Shown: positions 11,747-25,700 of the stretch, piece by piece
Numbering within the stretch: the stretch's first letter is position 1
Layout: each line of letters begins with the position of its first letter
Source: Tetmemena sp. SeJ-2015
Lineage: Eukaryota; Ciliophora; Spirotrichea; Sporadotrichida; Oxytrichidae
Assembly: GCA_027382625.1 (NCBI GenBank)
Contig: JAJKFJ010022307.1
Coordinates: forward strand, 1 to 64,000
Reading direction: 5' to 3'
DNA: 64,000 nt
Position numbers and translations under genes: made by a program
The notes under the pieces: model-generated
Told to the model about the DNA's origin: nothing
The model's database searches: none
Seen by the model: only the letters and a program-made list of their open reading frames with translations

Positions 11747-13418
11747 TCATTTCTTGTGGGCCTTTGCGAACTCATATGAGGCTAAATACAAAATATTTTT
11801 AAAGAAGAGACTTCTCTTCTCAGGTCGTGAGTCTCGATGTTGTACTCAAGATCGTACTCAGCTTGCTGTTGTCTCTTGTCTGAGGAAACATAGTCTCTCT
11901 TGGTGTAGCCCTTGTAGATTTGTCTGGGTCTGACGATGTTGTTGACTGGGTCGTCAAGGAACTCACTCCAGTGAGCAAGCCATCCAGCAATTCTGGGAAG
12001 AGTGAAGAGCACGGTAAACATGTCGGTGGGGATACCAAGTGCCTTATAGATGACTCCTGAGTAGAAGTCTACGTTGGGGTAGAGCTTTCTCTTGATGAAG
12101 AACTCATCAGAGAGTGCGATTCTCTCGAGCTCCATAGCGATTTCAATCATGGGCTCCTTTCCAACAATAGAGAATACTTCCTCAGCAGTCTACTTAACGA
12201 TCTTTGCTCTGGGGTCGTAGTTCTTGTAGACTCTGTGACCGAATCCCATGAGCATCTTCTTTCTGTCCTTAACATCCTAGATGAACTTGGGAATGTTCTC
12301 TTTGGAGCCGATTTGCTCAAGCATTCTGAGGACTGCCTCGTTGGCACCTCCGTGTCTGGGTCCATAGAGGGCAGTTATAGCACCAGCTAGAGAAGTGTAC
12401 ACATCTGACTGTGATGATGTCATGTGTCTGATGGCTGCGGTGGAGCAGTTGAGCTCGTGTTCACCGTGGAGGATGAACAAGATCTCAAGGGCCTTCACGA
12501 TCTTGGGGTGGGGCTTGTAGTCGGTGTCAGTGACGTGCTTGTCCATCATGTAGAGGAAGTTCTCAACGTAGCCGAGGTTTTCATTAGGTTTGTTGATGGG
12601 GAGGCCAATTTTGTGTCTGTAGCAGGCTGCTGCAACTGCTGGAGCGCATCCGAGAATTCTGTAGATGTGCTTGTTTCTCTCCTTCTTGTCCTTGTATACG
12701 TTAGCGCCAACGTAAGCTGGGTTTGCCTCGGGATAGAAAGTGCTCATGGCAGCCATGAGGGTGGACATCATGCCCATGGGGTGAGAGTCATGTCTGAAAG
12801 CCTTGATGAATTTCTCAAGGCCGTCGTGGTACGATGAGTGCGTCATCACCCTAAAATTGAGTCATCTAAATTTCTGGTTATGATTACTTCTTGGTGAAGG
12901 TCTTAAGCTGCTTGGGGGTGGGGAGCTCTCCGAAAATCAAGAGGAAGGCAGTCTCAAGGAAAGAGGATTTTTCAGCGAGTTGCTCAATGGGGTAACCTCT
13001 GTATTCCAGGATTCCCTTGTCGCCATCGATGTATGAAATCTTGGACACCTAACCAAAATCAATTAAAAGATATTCTTCCAAAAAGATATGCAAACTCTAG
13101 TTTCTGAATCTGCTTATTTAAGTTGTCATAGTGTTTTGCACTTACGCAGTTGACAGTGTTCATGTATGCAGGGTCATATGATCTAGTGACCTCTCCTTGA
13201 GCATCCTTGATCTTGCCTAAATCGGTAGCGTTGATGGCACCATCCTTAATTGGGAGCTCGTAAGTCTTTCCTAAAAGCATGAATGAGTAAATCCAAGTTA
13301 TCTTACCAGTTCTGTTATCTAGAACAGAGAGTGAGTCCTTCTTTGCTGTAGGTGTAGCCTGAGTAGCAGCGGTAAAGGCAGCCTCGAATTGATTGTTAAA
13401 GATTGATAGTCTTTGCAT
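11747..13418 (-). CDS. CS: Citrate synthase, mitochondrial type
   Basis: Condenses acetyl-CoA and oxaloacetate at entry to the citric acid cycle. Start [15 protein letters not shown] at 13418 has a short Ala/Gln-rich, acid-poor leader consistent with mitochondrial import. Catalytic and binding blocks are all present: [11 protein letters not shown] (first His), [12 protein letters not shown] (second His), MGFGHRVYK, and [18 protein letters not shown] (catalytic Asp). GT..AG introns lie at 13271-13306, 13049-13145 and about 12851-12887. At the 3' end the direct reading runs on past the protein, but removing 11784-11812 gives [15 protein letters not shown] and TGA at 11747-11749, a normal citrate synthase C-terminus. 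The gene is unusually GC-rich in codon use compared with its surroundings, as expected of a highly expressed gene. Confidence 0.93.
11784..11812. other. IES, 29 bp, pointer CT/AG, in the last codons of citrate synthase
   Basis: CT at 11782-11783 and 11811-11812 flank an AT-rich segment. On the minus strand, removing it joins LRRE to [15 protein letters not shown]. A GT..AG intron using the GT two bases upstream gives the wrong frame, so the pointer reading is preferred. Confidence 0.55.
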
Positions 13419-13720
13419 GGTACGAGTGTTGGAAGTTTGTTAACTTCTTGTTTAAATAAATGATTATAGACCCCAAATTAATTTTAAATTAGTGATGTCA
13501 CTACTTATCTCTATCACGCGCAATTACAAATCGAAGCTAACTCATCAACAGATAGTCTGGTTAATCAAACATATGATGCAGAAATTTCTCTTTCTTTCTC
13601 ATTTGTCTAAAGAGATCTAGGGAGATTTGATGGGTTGATATAATCAATAAGGTTTTATAAAAATGACTACTTTAAATTCATCTACAAACATTAAGTCCTA
13701 ATTTCTTCTAATATCTAAAA
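13419..13720. other. Intergenic region between divergent genes
   Basis: About 300 bp separate the citrate synthase start from the first exon of the plus-strand giant gene. It is AT-rich with no open coding frame. It should contain promoters for both directions, and possibly a chromosome break site if the two become separate somatic chromosomes, but I see no recognisable motif. Confidence 0.4.
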
Positions 13721-16700
13721 AATGATAATCAAACTCGCATCTCAAGACTATATTTACGCTGGTCATTTTACTTTCAATTTTCTAGACAACTTATTCATGT
13801 AAGATATTATACTTTCTTATTTTTAGAGAATGATATGGAAGTGTTCTAAATTACAGGAGGAAAGGTGTTATAGTGTAAGCCACCCGACATGCACGCTATC
13901 ACATCTTACACGATGAGTCTGTGGTATAAACAGAGCTCAAACGCTGCTAGTTATTCAATAGTTGAGCTCTTTAAAACCTTCCTGATATTCTCAATGATAA
14001 ATGAGTGGTAGATCTATTTCTCAAACCAAGACTTCACGTCTACCTCAATCTTAAAGTAGACCATCGTTCAAGACTAGTGGCATTTCATTGGGCTGAGTGT
14101 GCAGTCCTCGGGGACTCACGAATTCCTTTTGGATACAACTTACGTATCCTACGACATTACCAAATCCTATGTAATCTTAGTTAATAATTCTAACATGGTT
14201 GCAGGCTTACTCTCCCTATCTCAGATTTGGATCCACTGAGTCCACAAGTCTCATGTATCTTGCTCAGTTCGTGCTATGGAATATCTACATATCCCCTGCT
14301 GATCTCATAGCTGACAAACTTAAGTAAGCTTTGCTGATCTAAAAATAGCTTTTTGTAGTTTGAGAAAAACGACGCTTCATTAGAAGAACATGATCAGGTA
14401 TTTCAAATTCAACAGACTACTACAAGGAGATATAATCTACGACTATTCAGACAAGCGAGAACACTGCGTCAACTTTTAGACAGACGCTGCTAACTGGGTG
14501 TCTGATAACGTGCTTGACTAGATAAATCCAGCTGCCACCATAACTAACATCCCTTTAGACACCACCTATTAGAATAAGAATTTACTTTTGGACTCCTCAG
14601 GAATTTATATTAACACACCGAGGAGAGTCAGCACCTACGAAGAAGGCATTTCTATTGAGTTCTGGTTTAACCTTTAATCTTTTCCCGCGACTTACTAACT
14701 AAATTTTCTGCAGGCATCCTTCTACAGTCAAGGAGACATCTTAGTAAGCAAAAACTCTCAGACTGTAACTTGTTCGATATTTGGCTACTCAGGTACTTCC
14801 ACTCTCAGCAGTACCTTTAACGACTACTTTCAAACCAATACATGGATTTATTATGCTTTCTCAATGAACTACAACACTCTAAAATCTTATCACCAATTTG
14901 GCTCGATTAATTTTTAGATTCAACCTAGTGCCACATCAACCTCAGGTTACCAAATCTTAAGCTATCTGCTGAGAATAACTCACTCCTCAAATGCATTTTC
15001 TACAGCCTTAAATGGAAAGATGACATCTCTAAGGCTGCTGTATCCAAGTTATTGCTCACCTTCATGCAGCGGCTTCAGCTCCTTCATATCCCAAGTTAAG
15101 ATATTTGACATGTTCAGATCTGGAAACAGTCAAATTAGGTATAGCAGAAGTGACTTCTCGCATCAAATTTTTCCTTCATTAATTGCCTATTGGAAGTTGA
15201 GCTATGAACTTGCATACTTTGGCTAAAAACTCCTAGACTATGGGCTTAATTCAAACGATCCTTTAGACATATCAGCCTCATCTTATTAGTGGCAAACTCC
15301 ATCACAGGTCCTTACTTTGTGTCCAGGTTATGCAATGACAAACTATGGGGATCTTATTTGCGCGGATTCGGGCAATATAATGCAAACGGGCGGTCTTCAA
15401 CAAACAACCTACTATAAATTCAACTGGAAGAATGCTTCGCATATGACTACTAATGCAAACTACATGGGCAATACTTGGAAATGGACTGCAGATTTTTGGA
15501 TGAAAAAATATACAGACACCGACGACACAGTTTAAAACAATTAATTATAAGAATGTTAATCTATTCTCAAATTATCCCATTAATTACAAATTAAGATATA
15601 TAATTAGTTTTGTTCTATGTAGGTCCGAGTGAAGATAAGCACAATTTCCTATCTGACCACCTAACTTTATTTAATTCGTCCCTCTATAATGACAAATGTT
15701 AACCAGTGCTACATTTAGACAGGCATCTATGAATAGTGTTACATGAAGAATTATAACGACTGCAGGTACTCAACTGCCTGCACAACAAGCGTTTAAGACT
15801 GCTCATCCTCTAATAACGGAACCACTGGTTGTTAAAATATGTGTTAGCATTCATCCAACTGTGAAAATTAATGCGTCAGCGTGGATTAGTGCAAGATTTA
15901 TTGTGACAACGCCACAGACTGTATAGGCACTTTCTTATCCTCGACAAATGGATAGTTCACTTGCAGCTCCCCTGGCAAGAGATGCTCAGCTATATACAGC
16001 TCTTCAAATAACCCCATCGTTGGTTGTTCAGGATCAGATACTTGTAATGTTTTTTTATCTAGTAGCTATTCAACTTCATTATCCCTTTCATCAGAGTTGG
16101 TTTTCTCAACTACTTCGATTATTGACTTTTCCTCATGCACAACTTGCTCGCTAACTGGCACTGACACAAAGAACTTAGCAGTTGACTGCACATCAGCTAC
16201 TACTTGCGCAATTGATCTCACATCAGCATATTCTCATCATCCTCAACATCCTTGCCCTACTACTATATTGTAAAATCAAATTAATTCCAGAAGGCAAATT
16301 TTTAAAAACATTTATTAGAATAGATGGATAGTGTGATAATTTTTGATAATGGCTGGTTCGTCAACATCAACAACTATAACGATAACAGACTCAGACAGAA
16401 TGGCAGTGAGTTGCAGCTAAGCTACTGATTTAATTTAAGATTGCATAGTATCGATTACTAATCCAAACAATTTGGGGTATGGTTGCTATGACCCGCCAGT
16501 CTACAACAAAATATACGCTAACTAGGTGGCTGGTACAACTTCAAAATTTACTCTTGACTAATCTTCAGCCTCAAACCAAATGGGTCTTATGGCACTCTTT
16601 TGCGAATCAGCTACCTTGTGTTCCTCTGCCGTTTACAAAGGACCTGATTGCTCAAGCTGGAAGTACTACCACTACATAGACTGTGAAAAAGCAACTGCAT

Positions 16701-19700
16701 GTATTACAGATTTTCAAGACACTCACCTCGTCTACATAGATTGCTAGCTATCACTTTCTTGTACTAACTCAATAAAGACTTCTGTAACTCACACATACGA
16801 GAGCAACCATGTATTTCCCACAGTTCTCTGTAATTAACTTACAACCTATTGCACAAATACTCTTACAGACGTTGATTAGTATTACGCTAACTGCTAGTAC
16901 TCAACCTCTTGCATTCATGAATTTTTGGGAACTACTTTTCAAGCGAATGTAAGTCCTCACAGCACAAACTATGCAACTTACTCCTATATTGATTGCCAAT
17001 ATGCTGTCTACTGTAAGATCACCTCTGTCAATAACGCAAATTATTTCTACTTGAATTTTTACAAGGCAGCTGGCATAAGCACTGCTCCACATACTATAAC
17101 TTTGACAGGTATATCTGGCTACGATTCTAATTTCTATCCAGTAATAAATGCAAGAGAGTCAAAGTATGTATCTTTAATAGCCAGCAACATTCAGGACATA
17201 TGGGTTGATTGTTATAATGCCATAGGCTGCAACTTGCAAATTTCCACAATTACAAGATCCACCTATAGCAGAGCGCGACCGTAAATCTTCAATTTCACTC
17301 AATCAGCTGGGGTGGGAAATTCATTAACGTTGACTAGTGCTCCAGCTGCCTATGTAAAATGCCAAAATGGAATTTCAGGCTCCGAATGTACTGTGTAAAT
17401 TACGAGCACAGTAACAAGCTATAGCATAGGTTGTAATCCTGCTAATTCCGTTTCTTAGACGATATTTAATAAGATCAACTGTAACTCTAATAAGGGAACC
17501 TGCAGACCATCATGTACAAGTGCACAGTTTTGCTAGGTCGACTGTCGAGAAGCAACAACATGCATTTTCACATCGAATTCAAACAAGGTATCTAGGTCTA
17601 TTTACCCTTACACATGCGGTGGATTGATTGTGCTAAATTACATGGACTGCACTGGTACAACTACACTCTGTTACCCCAGAATAAGTTATGATACTCCCTA
17701 GTTTCTAGCATAGTGCCAAAATAAGTGTATTGCCTCATTTACAACTACTATTCCCCTTAGACTTTCAAGCACTGGCTCATTTATTATGCTAAAGTATCAT
17801 AATCTGTTAATTAAATGAGAGATTTAACAAGCAATACTAACAGTATTAGTTAAATTAGAATGGATTTACATAAATTATCTATATAATAAAAATAATAAAA
17901 TAACCCCTACTACTCAATTGCTCCATACCTAGATTGCTCTTGGACAACATCTTACTGCGTAAGTACTCTTACCAATATGTACGAGTTCTATATAAACTGC
18001 TAAAATAATAAAGTGGCTTGCTCTACCACGATAAATTCAGCAGGACTGAGTTAGAGTAGCTTTATATCTTACACTGATCCTACTCATCATACTTTACACT
18101 CTGTAATTGATTGCACAAGTGCCTCCTCTTGCGTAGTTTCTGATACCAGCCATCCTCCTATTTACATAGATTGCTCTTTATGTGCTTCTTGCACCACAAC
18201 TTTCAGTACTCTCACCTATATTTATGGAGTGATTTCAAGCAGCACTTACAGGTATTATCCAATTGTGAATGCTAAAACGGCCACAGGGGCAGTAACTGTA
18301 ACTGCTATAACTACAGCAGGTATGTACGTAATCTGCTCTTCTTCAACATCGAACACTCAGAAATGCACTATTAATTTCAGTGGAGTGAATCAAGATTCAT
18401 TCATTGACTGTCAATCTCAAGACTGTCTCGTAACTTTGGACTCTGCTGGTTTATCAGATTTAAGCACAACTAGACTATTTCAGAGCGACGAAACGCAATA
18501 CACAATTATATTATGCCAGGGTAAATCTGGCCAATCATGCACTAATACAATCACTAACTCGGCTTAAATTTACATAGACTGCTCTCTTTCTGGGGTTTCG
18601 TGCACAAATACTATCACTACCTCAAATATTGTGAGTGAATCTTCTACAGGAACTAAGAATTATCCTTATATAAATTGCAATGGATTAACCTCTGGCTCAT
18701 GTACTAATACAATTAGTGATTTCTATACTGCACTTATAGACTGTGAGGGATCCTCAAGTGCTTGCTAGAATAACAAGTTCTCAAGTGGAAAATAATATCA
18801 GTCAGTATATTCCTACATAAATGTCAGGAGTTCCTAAGTGACTAAGAACTACTTTGACCAGATTTATTCTGGTCTTATAGACTGTGAAGATGCAACCGAT
18901 TGTTATGCAAGTATTGCAAACTTAGGAAAAAGATAAATCATTTTAAGAACAGCAAGTTCTTCTTATTATCCAATTATGTACTGTAAGAACACTAATTTGT
19001 GCAAAGGAGAGACATCTTCACAAACTGATGCTTTACTTGTTGCAATATAAGCCAGTGGCGCAAGTTACTTCTCAATGCTACTGCTTACACCAATGGACAC
19101 TAGATTATGTACACTGACTCCTCTGCATCATTCACCATGACATGCAATCAGGCTTATTAGTGCTTTGCTTTTTGTCTGAATTCTTAGGCTTTGTCTACTT
19201 CAGAGTGCACCACCACTTTCAAAGGCTCTCAGCTAAGTTCTACTTATAAATACTACAACTATCTAGAATGTGGAGGGACCAAGTGCACCAACGCTTGCTA
19301 AAACTAGTTGTAGTGCTACTTCGATTGTGAGAATGCTTAGAACTGCCAAAACACTTTTTCAACTTCGTTAGCTGGAAACAATGCTAACTCTATGCTACCA
19401 GTTGTTAATTGTCAAAATTCACAAACTTGCGTAAACACTGTAAGCTAGTTTGATGGAATCTTTATAGACTGTACTTCAAATACATTTACCTGTACAAATA
19501 CTAAACCTATGTATAAATCAAAATAGATAAACATATTGTAATAAAAGCTTATCTCTAATTTCCCCAAAACTACGTTGACATCATATGGGACCTACAAGAA
19601 TATATTTTTATGCAAAATATGATTGGTTCAAATTTGTAAAAACGCTTTAAGTTGCTAAAATACTCTCACAAGTGCTAAATGGGTAGTAATTGACTGCACA

Positions 19701-22700
19701 AGTGCATCAAACTGCTTGGTGACAATAACTTCATCTTCTTACATTGAAGTTGATTGTACAAGTGCTGGTACTTGCGAGGTAGACATCACTAACTCAAACA
19801 ATGTCATAGTTAAGTGCAATAGTGCAACAACCTCTTGCATTATTAATGGTTAAAATTCAAACACTCTCAGCATTTATTGCGAAAATAATCCCACTTGCGC
19901 TTTAACTTTTAACAAATGCTATACTATAAAAACATCGTGCTCTGGTACTTCAGCCTGCACTCTATCTTTTACAGATACTACCATAGCCTTACTCAGAGAA
20001 ATGTCAATGTTGATTGTAGTGGTTCGACTACATCTTGCACAATCACTGCTGCACTTATCAAAAGTTTAAATATTGACTGTTCTTCATCCCTATCCTGCTA
20101 AATAACCCAACTTCAAAACTCTTTTAATGCCAATTACCAGAATACAGTAAATATCAATTGCGAGTAGTCATAAAGCTGTCTTGTGAACTCCGATAACCCT
20201 ATAATTTTTAGTTATAACACAGATGATTTATAAATCAATTGTAATTCGGCTTTTTGTACAATCACAGCAACATCATCCTTTGATTAAGTTGTTGATGGAT
20301 TGTAAATTGATTGCACAGATGCACTTTAATGTTTAGCAACTATATCATACTATTCAAATCCATCTATTATATGTTCAGGTTCTACTTCAGGAGCTTGCTC
20401 TATCTCACTCAATTATTATGAAAGATGCTTATTCATTATTATAGCTCTAACATGATTGCGCTATCGGGGGGAAAGAGAGTTTAAAATGAAGAGTTGAAGG
20501 AGGTGACTGGAGAAGACTTAAAGATCTATTGCTAAGACTTCGGAATTTTATTATATCTCTGGGGGTTCTAATCCAATTAATTCATAATTTCAAATAATTA
20601 ACGGATTAAATATCAAGTACGATTTCAATCATAGAGGAGCTGATCACCAATAACGCTATCATCTCAAAAATAATTGCGAACGATAATAATCTGAGACATT
20701 CAGAATCGAATCTCTTGTTGTAATACGATAGTCGAGTTGGTGGTGGGTTCAAAATAATTATCAAACTGGATCATGTGAAAACCTCCATTTCGGTATTCAA
20801 ATTATAGTACTAGTAAAAACTAATCAGATTATGGATGAAAAAATAATTAATAAATTTGTGTAGCTTTTTATTAATCTCTTTTTACAATCAACAATCATCT
20901 ATTCCTATTCATCCCATAATAAAATTAACTAACCGACATGGAAATTAGTATCATCGATTCAACAGATCCTGCTTTAACTTGCACAGATCTGACATCAATT
21001 TCGCTTAGCTATACTGGAACTATCTATATCTTCGGACTTACTTCCTATACAGTGCCAACAGAGTGCTATACTGTGACGACTACTGTCACTTACGACACTG
21101 ATGGTGTCACTGTCATTAGTTCAGTAGACACTTATTCAATTACAATAGATGATATAACTGGTTCCTACTCCTTAAGTATAATTTTTAAGCTTGACTTCTT
21201 TCACGGTTTCATTATCAAGTTTCAGCTTATTCACTGATGTTTCAACCAGAAGCGCATCTTCTTTAAAAAGTACTAAAGTTTATGAATCTACTGTTACCTT
21301 AGGAAGCGATGGGAGGCCTAACAGATTAACCACTTATTTGACCACTCTTCAATCTGTCAGAGATGAAATGACAGCTAAGAGATCAATTACGATGGCGAAG
21401 AGCATGGTTCTTTGGTCAAAGAAGTATATTTATCATGTTGAGAATGGAGGGTTTTATAAATACACACCAGAGACTGTCATAGATGGCAATTATTATACAT
21501 CTCCAGCAGTCGAGATACATGCTCCTCAGGCGATTGATTTCACATCAATGGGGTAATTTAGTACCTTCTCTCACTAAGACGGCAACTCTAAATTACTCTA
21601 TTGATAATAACACATGCCAAACAATTCATCACAACTAAGCATGGTATGATGCAAATAGTGGCTCCTCAAATATCTATAAGAGCAAGTTCAATAGTGATTG
21701 TATTTACTTCGTAAATACGTGGAATCACATCTTGCTCCTAAACGATTACAACACATGGACTATTTGCGTAAATAACTACTGTCAAAAGGCTCTGAATTTG
21801 GCAATGACTTATATCTAGCAAGAGATGAGGTTCTTTTATAGCTTTTATGGGAAGGCTGTCGAGTTCAGACTATGGTAAGGCAATCAAATGAAGTCTCGCT
21901 CGAAATTTTAAATATAATTAATTACTTGGGAAGGTCATAATTAAATTTTATTTTTAAAGATAGGGACCATATTCAATCTCAGATAGTTCTAAGCCTACTT
22001 ATCTATTACACTTTCTCTCAAAGTTCAAGTGTGGGATATTTGTTTTACGACTGGAAAACCGAGAGTTAGTGGGTATCAGGCTCTACATACATCTAATCCG
22101 TGTATGATTTGAGCTCTTATGTCAATCTAAACAATAATTTCGAAAATAATCAAGGAGAATATTTTGGACCTTGCCAAGATGGGTACTATTTTGGTTATCG
22201 CTACTATTGTCAGTGTAAGTTAAATGTCTGTTAATGACTTTAGTTTCTAATGCTGTGTTAAAACCCCAGGGAACTTAATCTACTTTGAAATTGATGACTT
22301 TAGATTTTACGGAGCCCGCAGAGTTCACATTCTAAATTTGGTTCAAGGTATACACAACAAGTTTATCTTCCTCTCAGTATATCTTGAGTGGGGCCTTTCC
22401 TCTGTATATCAAGACTGACTCTACTTTGAACTTGGATATTTACTCAATTACAATAACAAGTGCATCACTCTCCTCTTACTCAGGATACTGGGTAGCAGCC
22501 TACACTCATTCAATCTACCCCTTCAACTTCTAGGAGTCTATCTCTCTATATTTCAAATAATGCTGGCTATCTTTCTTTATTTTTTTTAAATTCATACTCT
22601 GCAACTAGTCTTATTTCTAGTGCGAGTTGGCCTTAGTTCTAATCAATCTACTTAGGAAAGAGCAGTGGAAATACCTATCAAAATTCAGCCTTTAAGAACT

Positions 22701-25700
22701 TCTTTTTCGTAAACTATAAGTTCACTCTCCAAGAAATTTACACATACTCCTAGAGTGAACGCTATATTAAGAAGGCAGCTTTGGTCTACTACCCCATGAA
22801 TGGTAAATAGGAAATAAATCCATAATTATAATTTAGATTACAATTTGACAGTCCTAATAGACAGGATGTCTAACAAGAGCTCTCCTCCAAGTCTTGCTCA
22901 ATCAACTTCAGGCGTGAATGGCTTCCTTTGGGAGCGTGACACTCGAGTCCTAAAGTACTGCCCCGACAACTCTGAGATGGTTTATGACTATACTACCGAT
23001 ATATGTTCAGGTAAGAATTTCTCTATCTCTTTAATTTCATTTATGTAGCTCTGAGGATCGCCACATTTTCTCAATATAACTCAAACTTTTGCAATTCCAA
23101 ATGTGTTTGCAGACTTGGTAGACTAGCTTCCTCACACCAGCGAGTTCACAATTTAATTCTACATATTTGGCTTGACACATGGGCAGCAGGTACTACAGTA
23201 ACAATAATGAAATTCTTTAACTGGAAGTAAGCTCTCCATTTAAAGTATAACATTTTAGAGGATGCAATTATTTAACTTACAGCCACCTATTCAACCAGCT
23301 CAACAGTTAACTTTTAGATTAATTTCCATGGCAACAGCTTGGCCTATAGCAAATCGTCAGCTAATCTCACAAAAGGATGGACTATGGTTAATCTCAAACG
23401 ATCTTACTAATCAGCAACCTCCACTCTCAAACTCAACTTCCAAAATGACTACTCTGATGCTGAATCAGTTACTTACTCTATCATTTCAGGCACAACTTAT
23501 CTCAGTTTCTATAACCAACTGATGTTTGGCGACAGCAGTCTGACCTCCGCAGCAACTTAATATTTCAAGGGGAAAATAAATCATATCAGAATTTACAGAC
23601 GGTCAAACTCCTCACCCATGAAGATTGGATTCTATTATTATTTTATTCAACAAGTACTTCGACTTCTACTACAACAAATACGCTTACAGATACTATCCAT
23701 TAAAATTTATAGAATAAACAAATTAATTTATAAACCAATATTTAATCAAAATATTTTTAAAAAGAGGGAGACTAAGTGTTTTTCCTTTAAAATAAAGAAA
23801 AATAATTTATCTTTTAAACTCACAGCAAAGAACTTTATCTTACAAATTACTTTTAAAGTTGAGCAATAAAAGTTAAAATCCCTTTTAATTGAAGTTCACT
23901 TTTTAAATTTCAAAAAGAGTTAATCATGCTGTTTATTTTAATTGCAAATTTAACTATACTTGATGGAGATGTCAATGGTTTTCAACAAAGTTTCTGACCT
24001 TAAGTTCTCTACAGCGACTTATTTATTTTAGTTGAGTATAGATTAAATATCCTTAGCCTCTTAGTAATCTATTTATTAGCAGAATAATTTTTCAATACTT
24101 TTATTTCATATATTTTAATAGAGTGATAGAGTTCTGATTCTCTGCGAGCAAGTTATTGGGCCTGTAATTAAATTATCTTCATCTTTAAACTTTTGTTTAG
24201 ACGACAATTATTATGCTAACTATAAGGCTGCAACACTGACTGGAAATTCTATTGAATCCTATGTTCTAAATACTTAATATACCGACTGGACGCTTGAATT
24301 CCTGTACTTGACATCAACTAATAGTGGTTCAATCACAAGCCTCGTTCTTATCACAAACTTCCTTCAGGTTGACTTCATTCTAGACTCTAATCCTGCTTAA
24401 AATACGGAGAACAAGTACTTCATCCAACTCACATATTAGGAGTCAGCTTACTCAACTACCACTATGATAACCTAAAATTCTTACCTAATAAGTAGAATCA
24501 CCGAGGCCAATCACATTTCTATATCTTATAACTCAGATTTGTAGATCCTTAACTTCTTCTGGAATGGAAACTTTCTAGAGACACTATATATTTCCTCTCC
24601 TGCACTCTCACTTCCATACGCTTCTGGACTCACTCTATAGCTAACATTTGACTCTACTACTTATTTCAGAATCTTTAGACTGTGGAATGTATACCTGAAG
24701 CCTTACTCCTTGATGCAACAGCAGTTCAAGAGTTCTCAATACTTCAATCAGAGAGGAAAATTGCTAATCTACTATCACATCACTCATAACCTGCAGTACT
24801 TGTACAACAAACAGATCTACTACGATGGCAGAATGCAAAGATCTGATGATGACACGAATTTCAATGTGTTTGATTCAACACCAACCCTCAGCACATCTCC
24901 TACAGGAATACTTAGCAAAACATTTTGCAGTGATAACTCAACGCTTTCTGCAACCACCGGTAGCTGCTACATGCGTGCTTATTTACCTCTAGGGTTGAAC
25001 TACGCAAACTAAATAAACCTTCCTCTATCAGATCAAGGGGGCTTTACGAGTCCTTCAACTTAATCCAATATAGACTTCACAATTAGCTTTTGGGTGTTAC
25101 TCAAGTAAAACAAGCCAGCAGGATCGATTATTTAGTTCAACTTTGGCACAAAGTACTTAATTAGAGAAATTCAAAGCGGCTCTGATCAGCAACTCAATTT
25201 TTACTCTGGAAGTTTGAGTTCATCAACAAACTTAAATCTCAGATCCTCAATCTCAAAAGCTTATTCATCAATTATAATTGAAAAATTAATTGAATTAAGG
25301 AAATCTTGCTTATCCCTTATAATTGATACTCCATTTTCAATAAAAATCAAGATTATATTTCTTCAGCTTCCTTTTAATTGAAATGGCAGCCTCATTTGAT
25401 AAATATGTTATAACTAGAGAAGTTAATACCAAGAAATTGTATTAAATATATAAATCTAAGATAGCTCATATCCTTTAATTTCGTCCATTAAGATTTTTTA
25501 TTGATTCATATGATTTCTATAAATTGTCAGCTTTTAGTATTATTTAAGCTATTTCATACTACTCAGATTGGTCATTCATGCATCTAGTGTACATTGCAAG
25601 CACCAATAATTTGCAGATCTTTTAAAATAACGAACTCCTAGCCTCACTTACTAAAGTAATAACCACTAGCACAGCAGGGCTTTAGTATTCAATTACTCTC

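Larger units (their letters stand above)
15690..20450 (+). other. Cys-rich repeat region within the giant protein
   Basis: About 1,500 codons built from loose repeats of the form (V/I)DC(T/S)SA..C..(T/S)(I/F)... with very high Ser/Thr/Cys/Asn, for example IDCTSASSCVVSDTS, YIDCSLCASCTTTFS, AVDCTSATTCAIDLTS. Cys pairs recur about every 20-30 residues. The spacing suggests disulphide-stapled beta-helix or beta-hairpin repeats on the cell surface. A one-base frame slip near 16230 and several IESs interrupt the reading. Confidence 0.65.

Noticed and set aside
12424..12837. 137-aa plus-strand open frame over citrate synthase
   Set aside because: Exact antisense of the conserved catalytic region of citrate synthase; Val/Gly/Leu-rich shadow with no independent support.
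20508..20900. About 130-codon open frame inside the 486-bp IES
   Set aside because: No in-frame start near its 5' end and no family resemblance; long open frames are common when TGA is the only stop.
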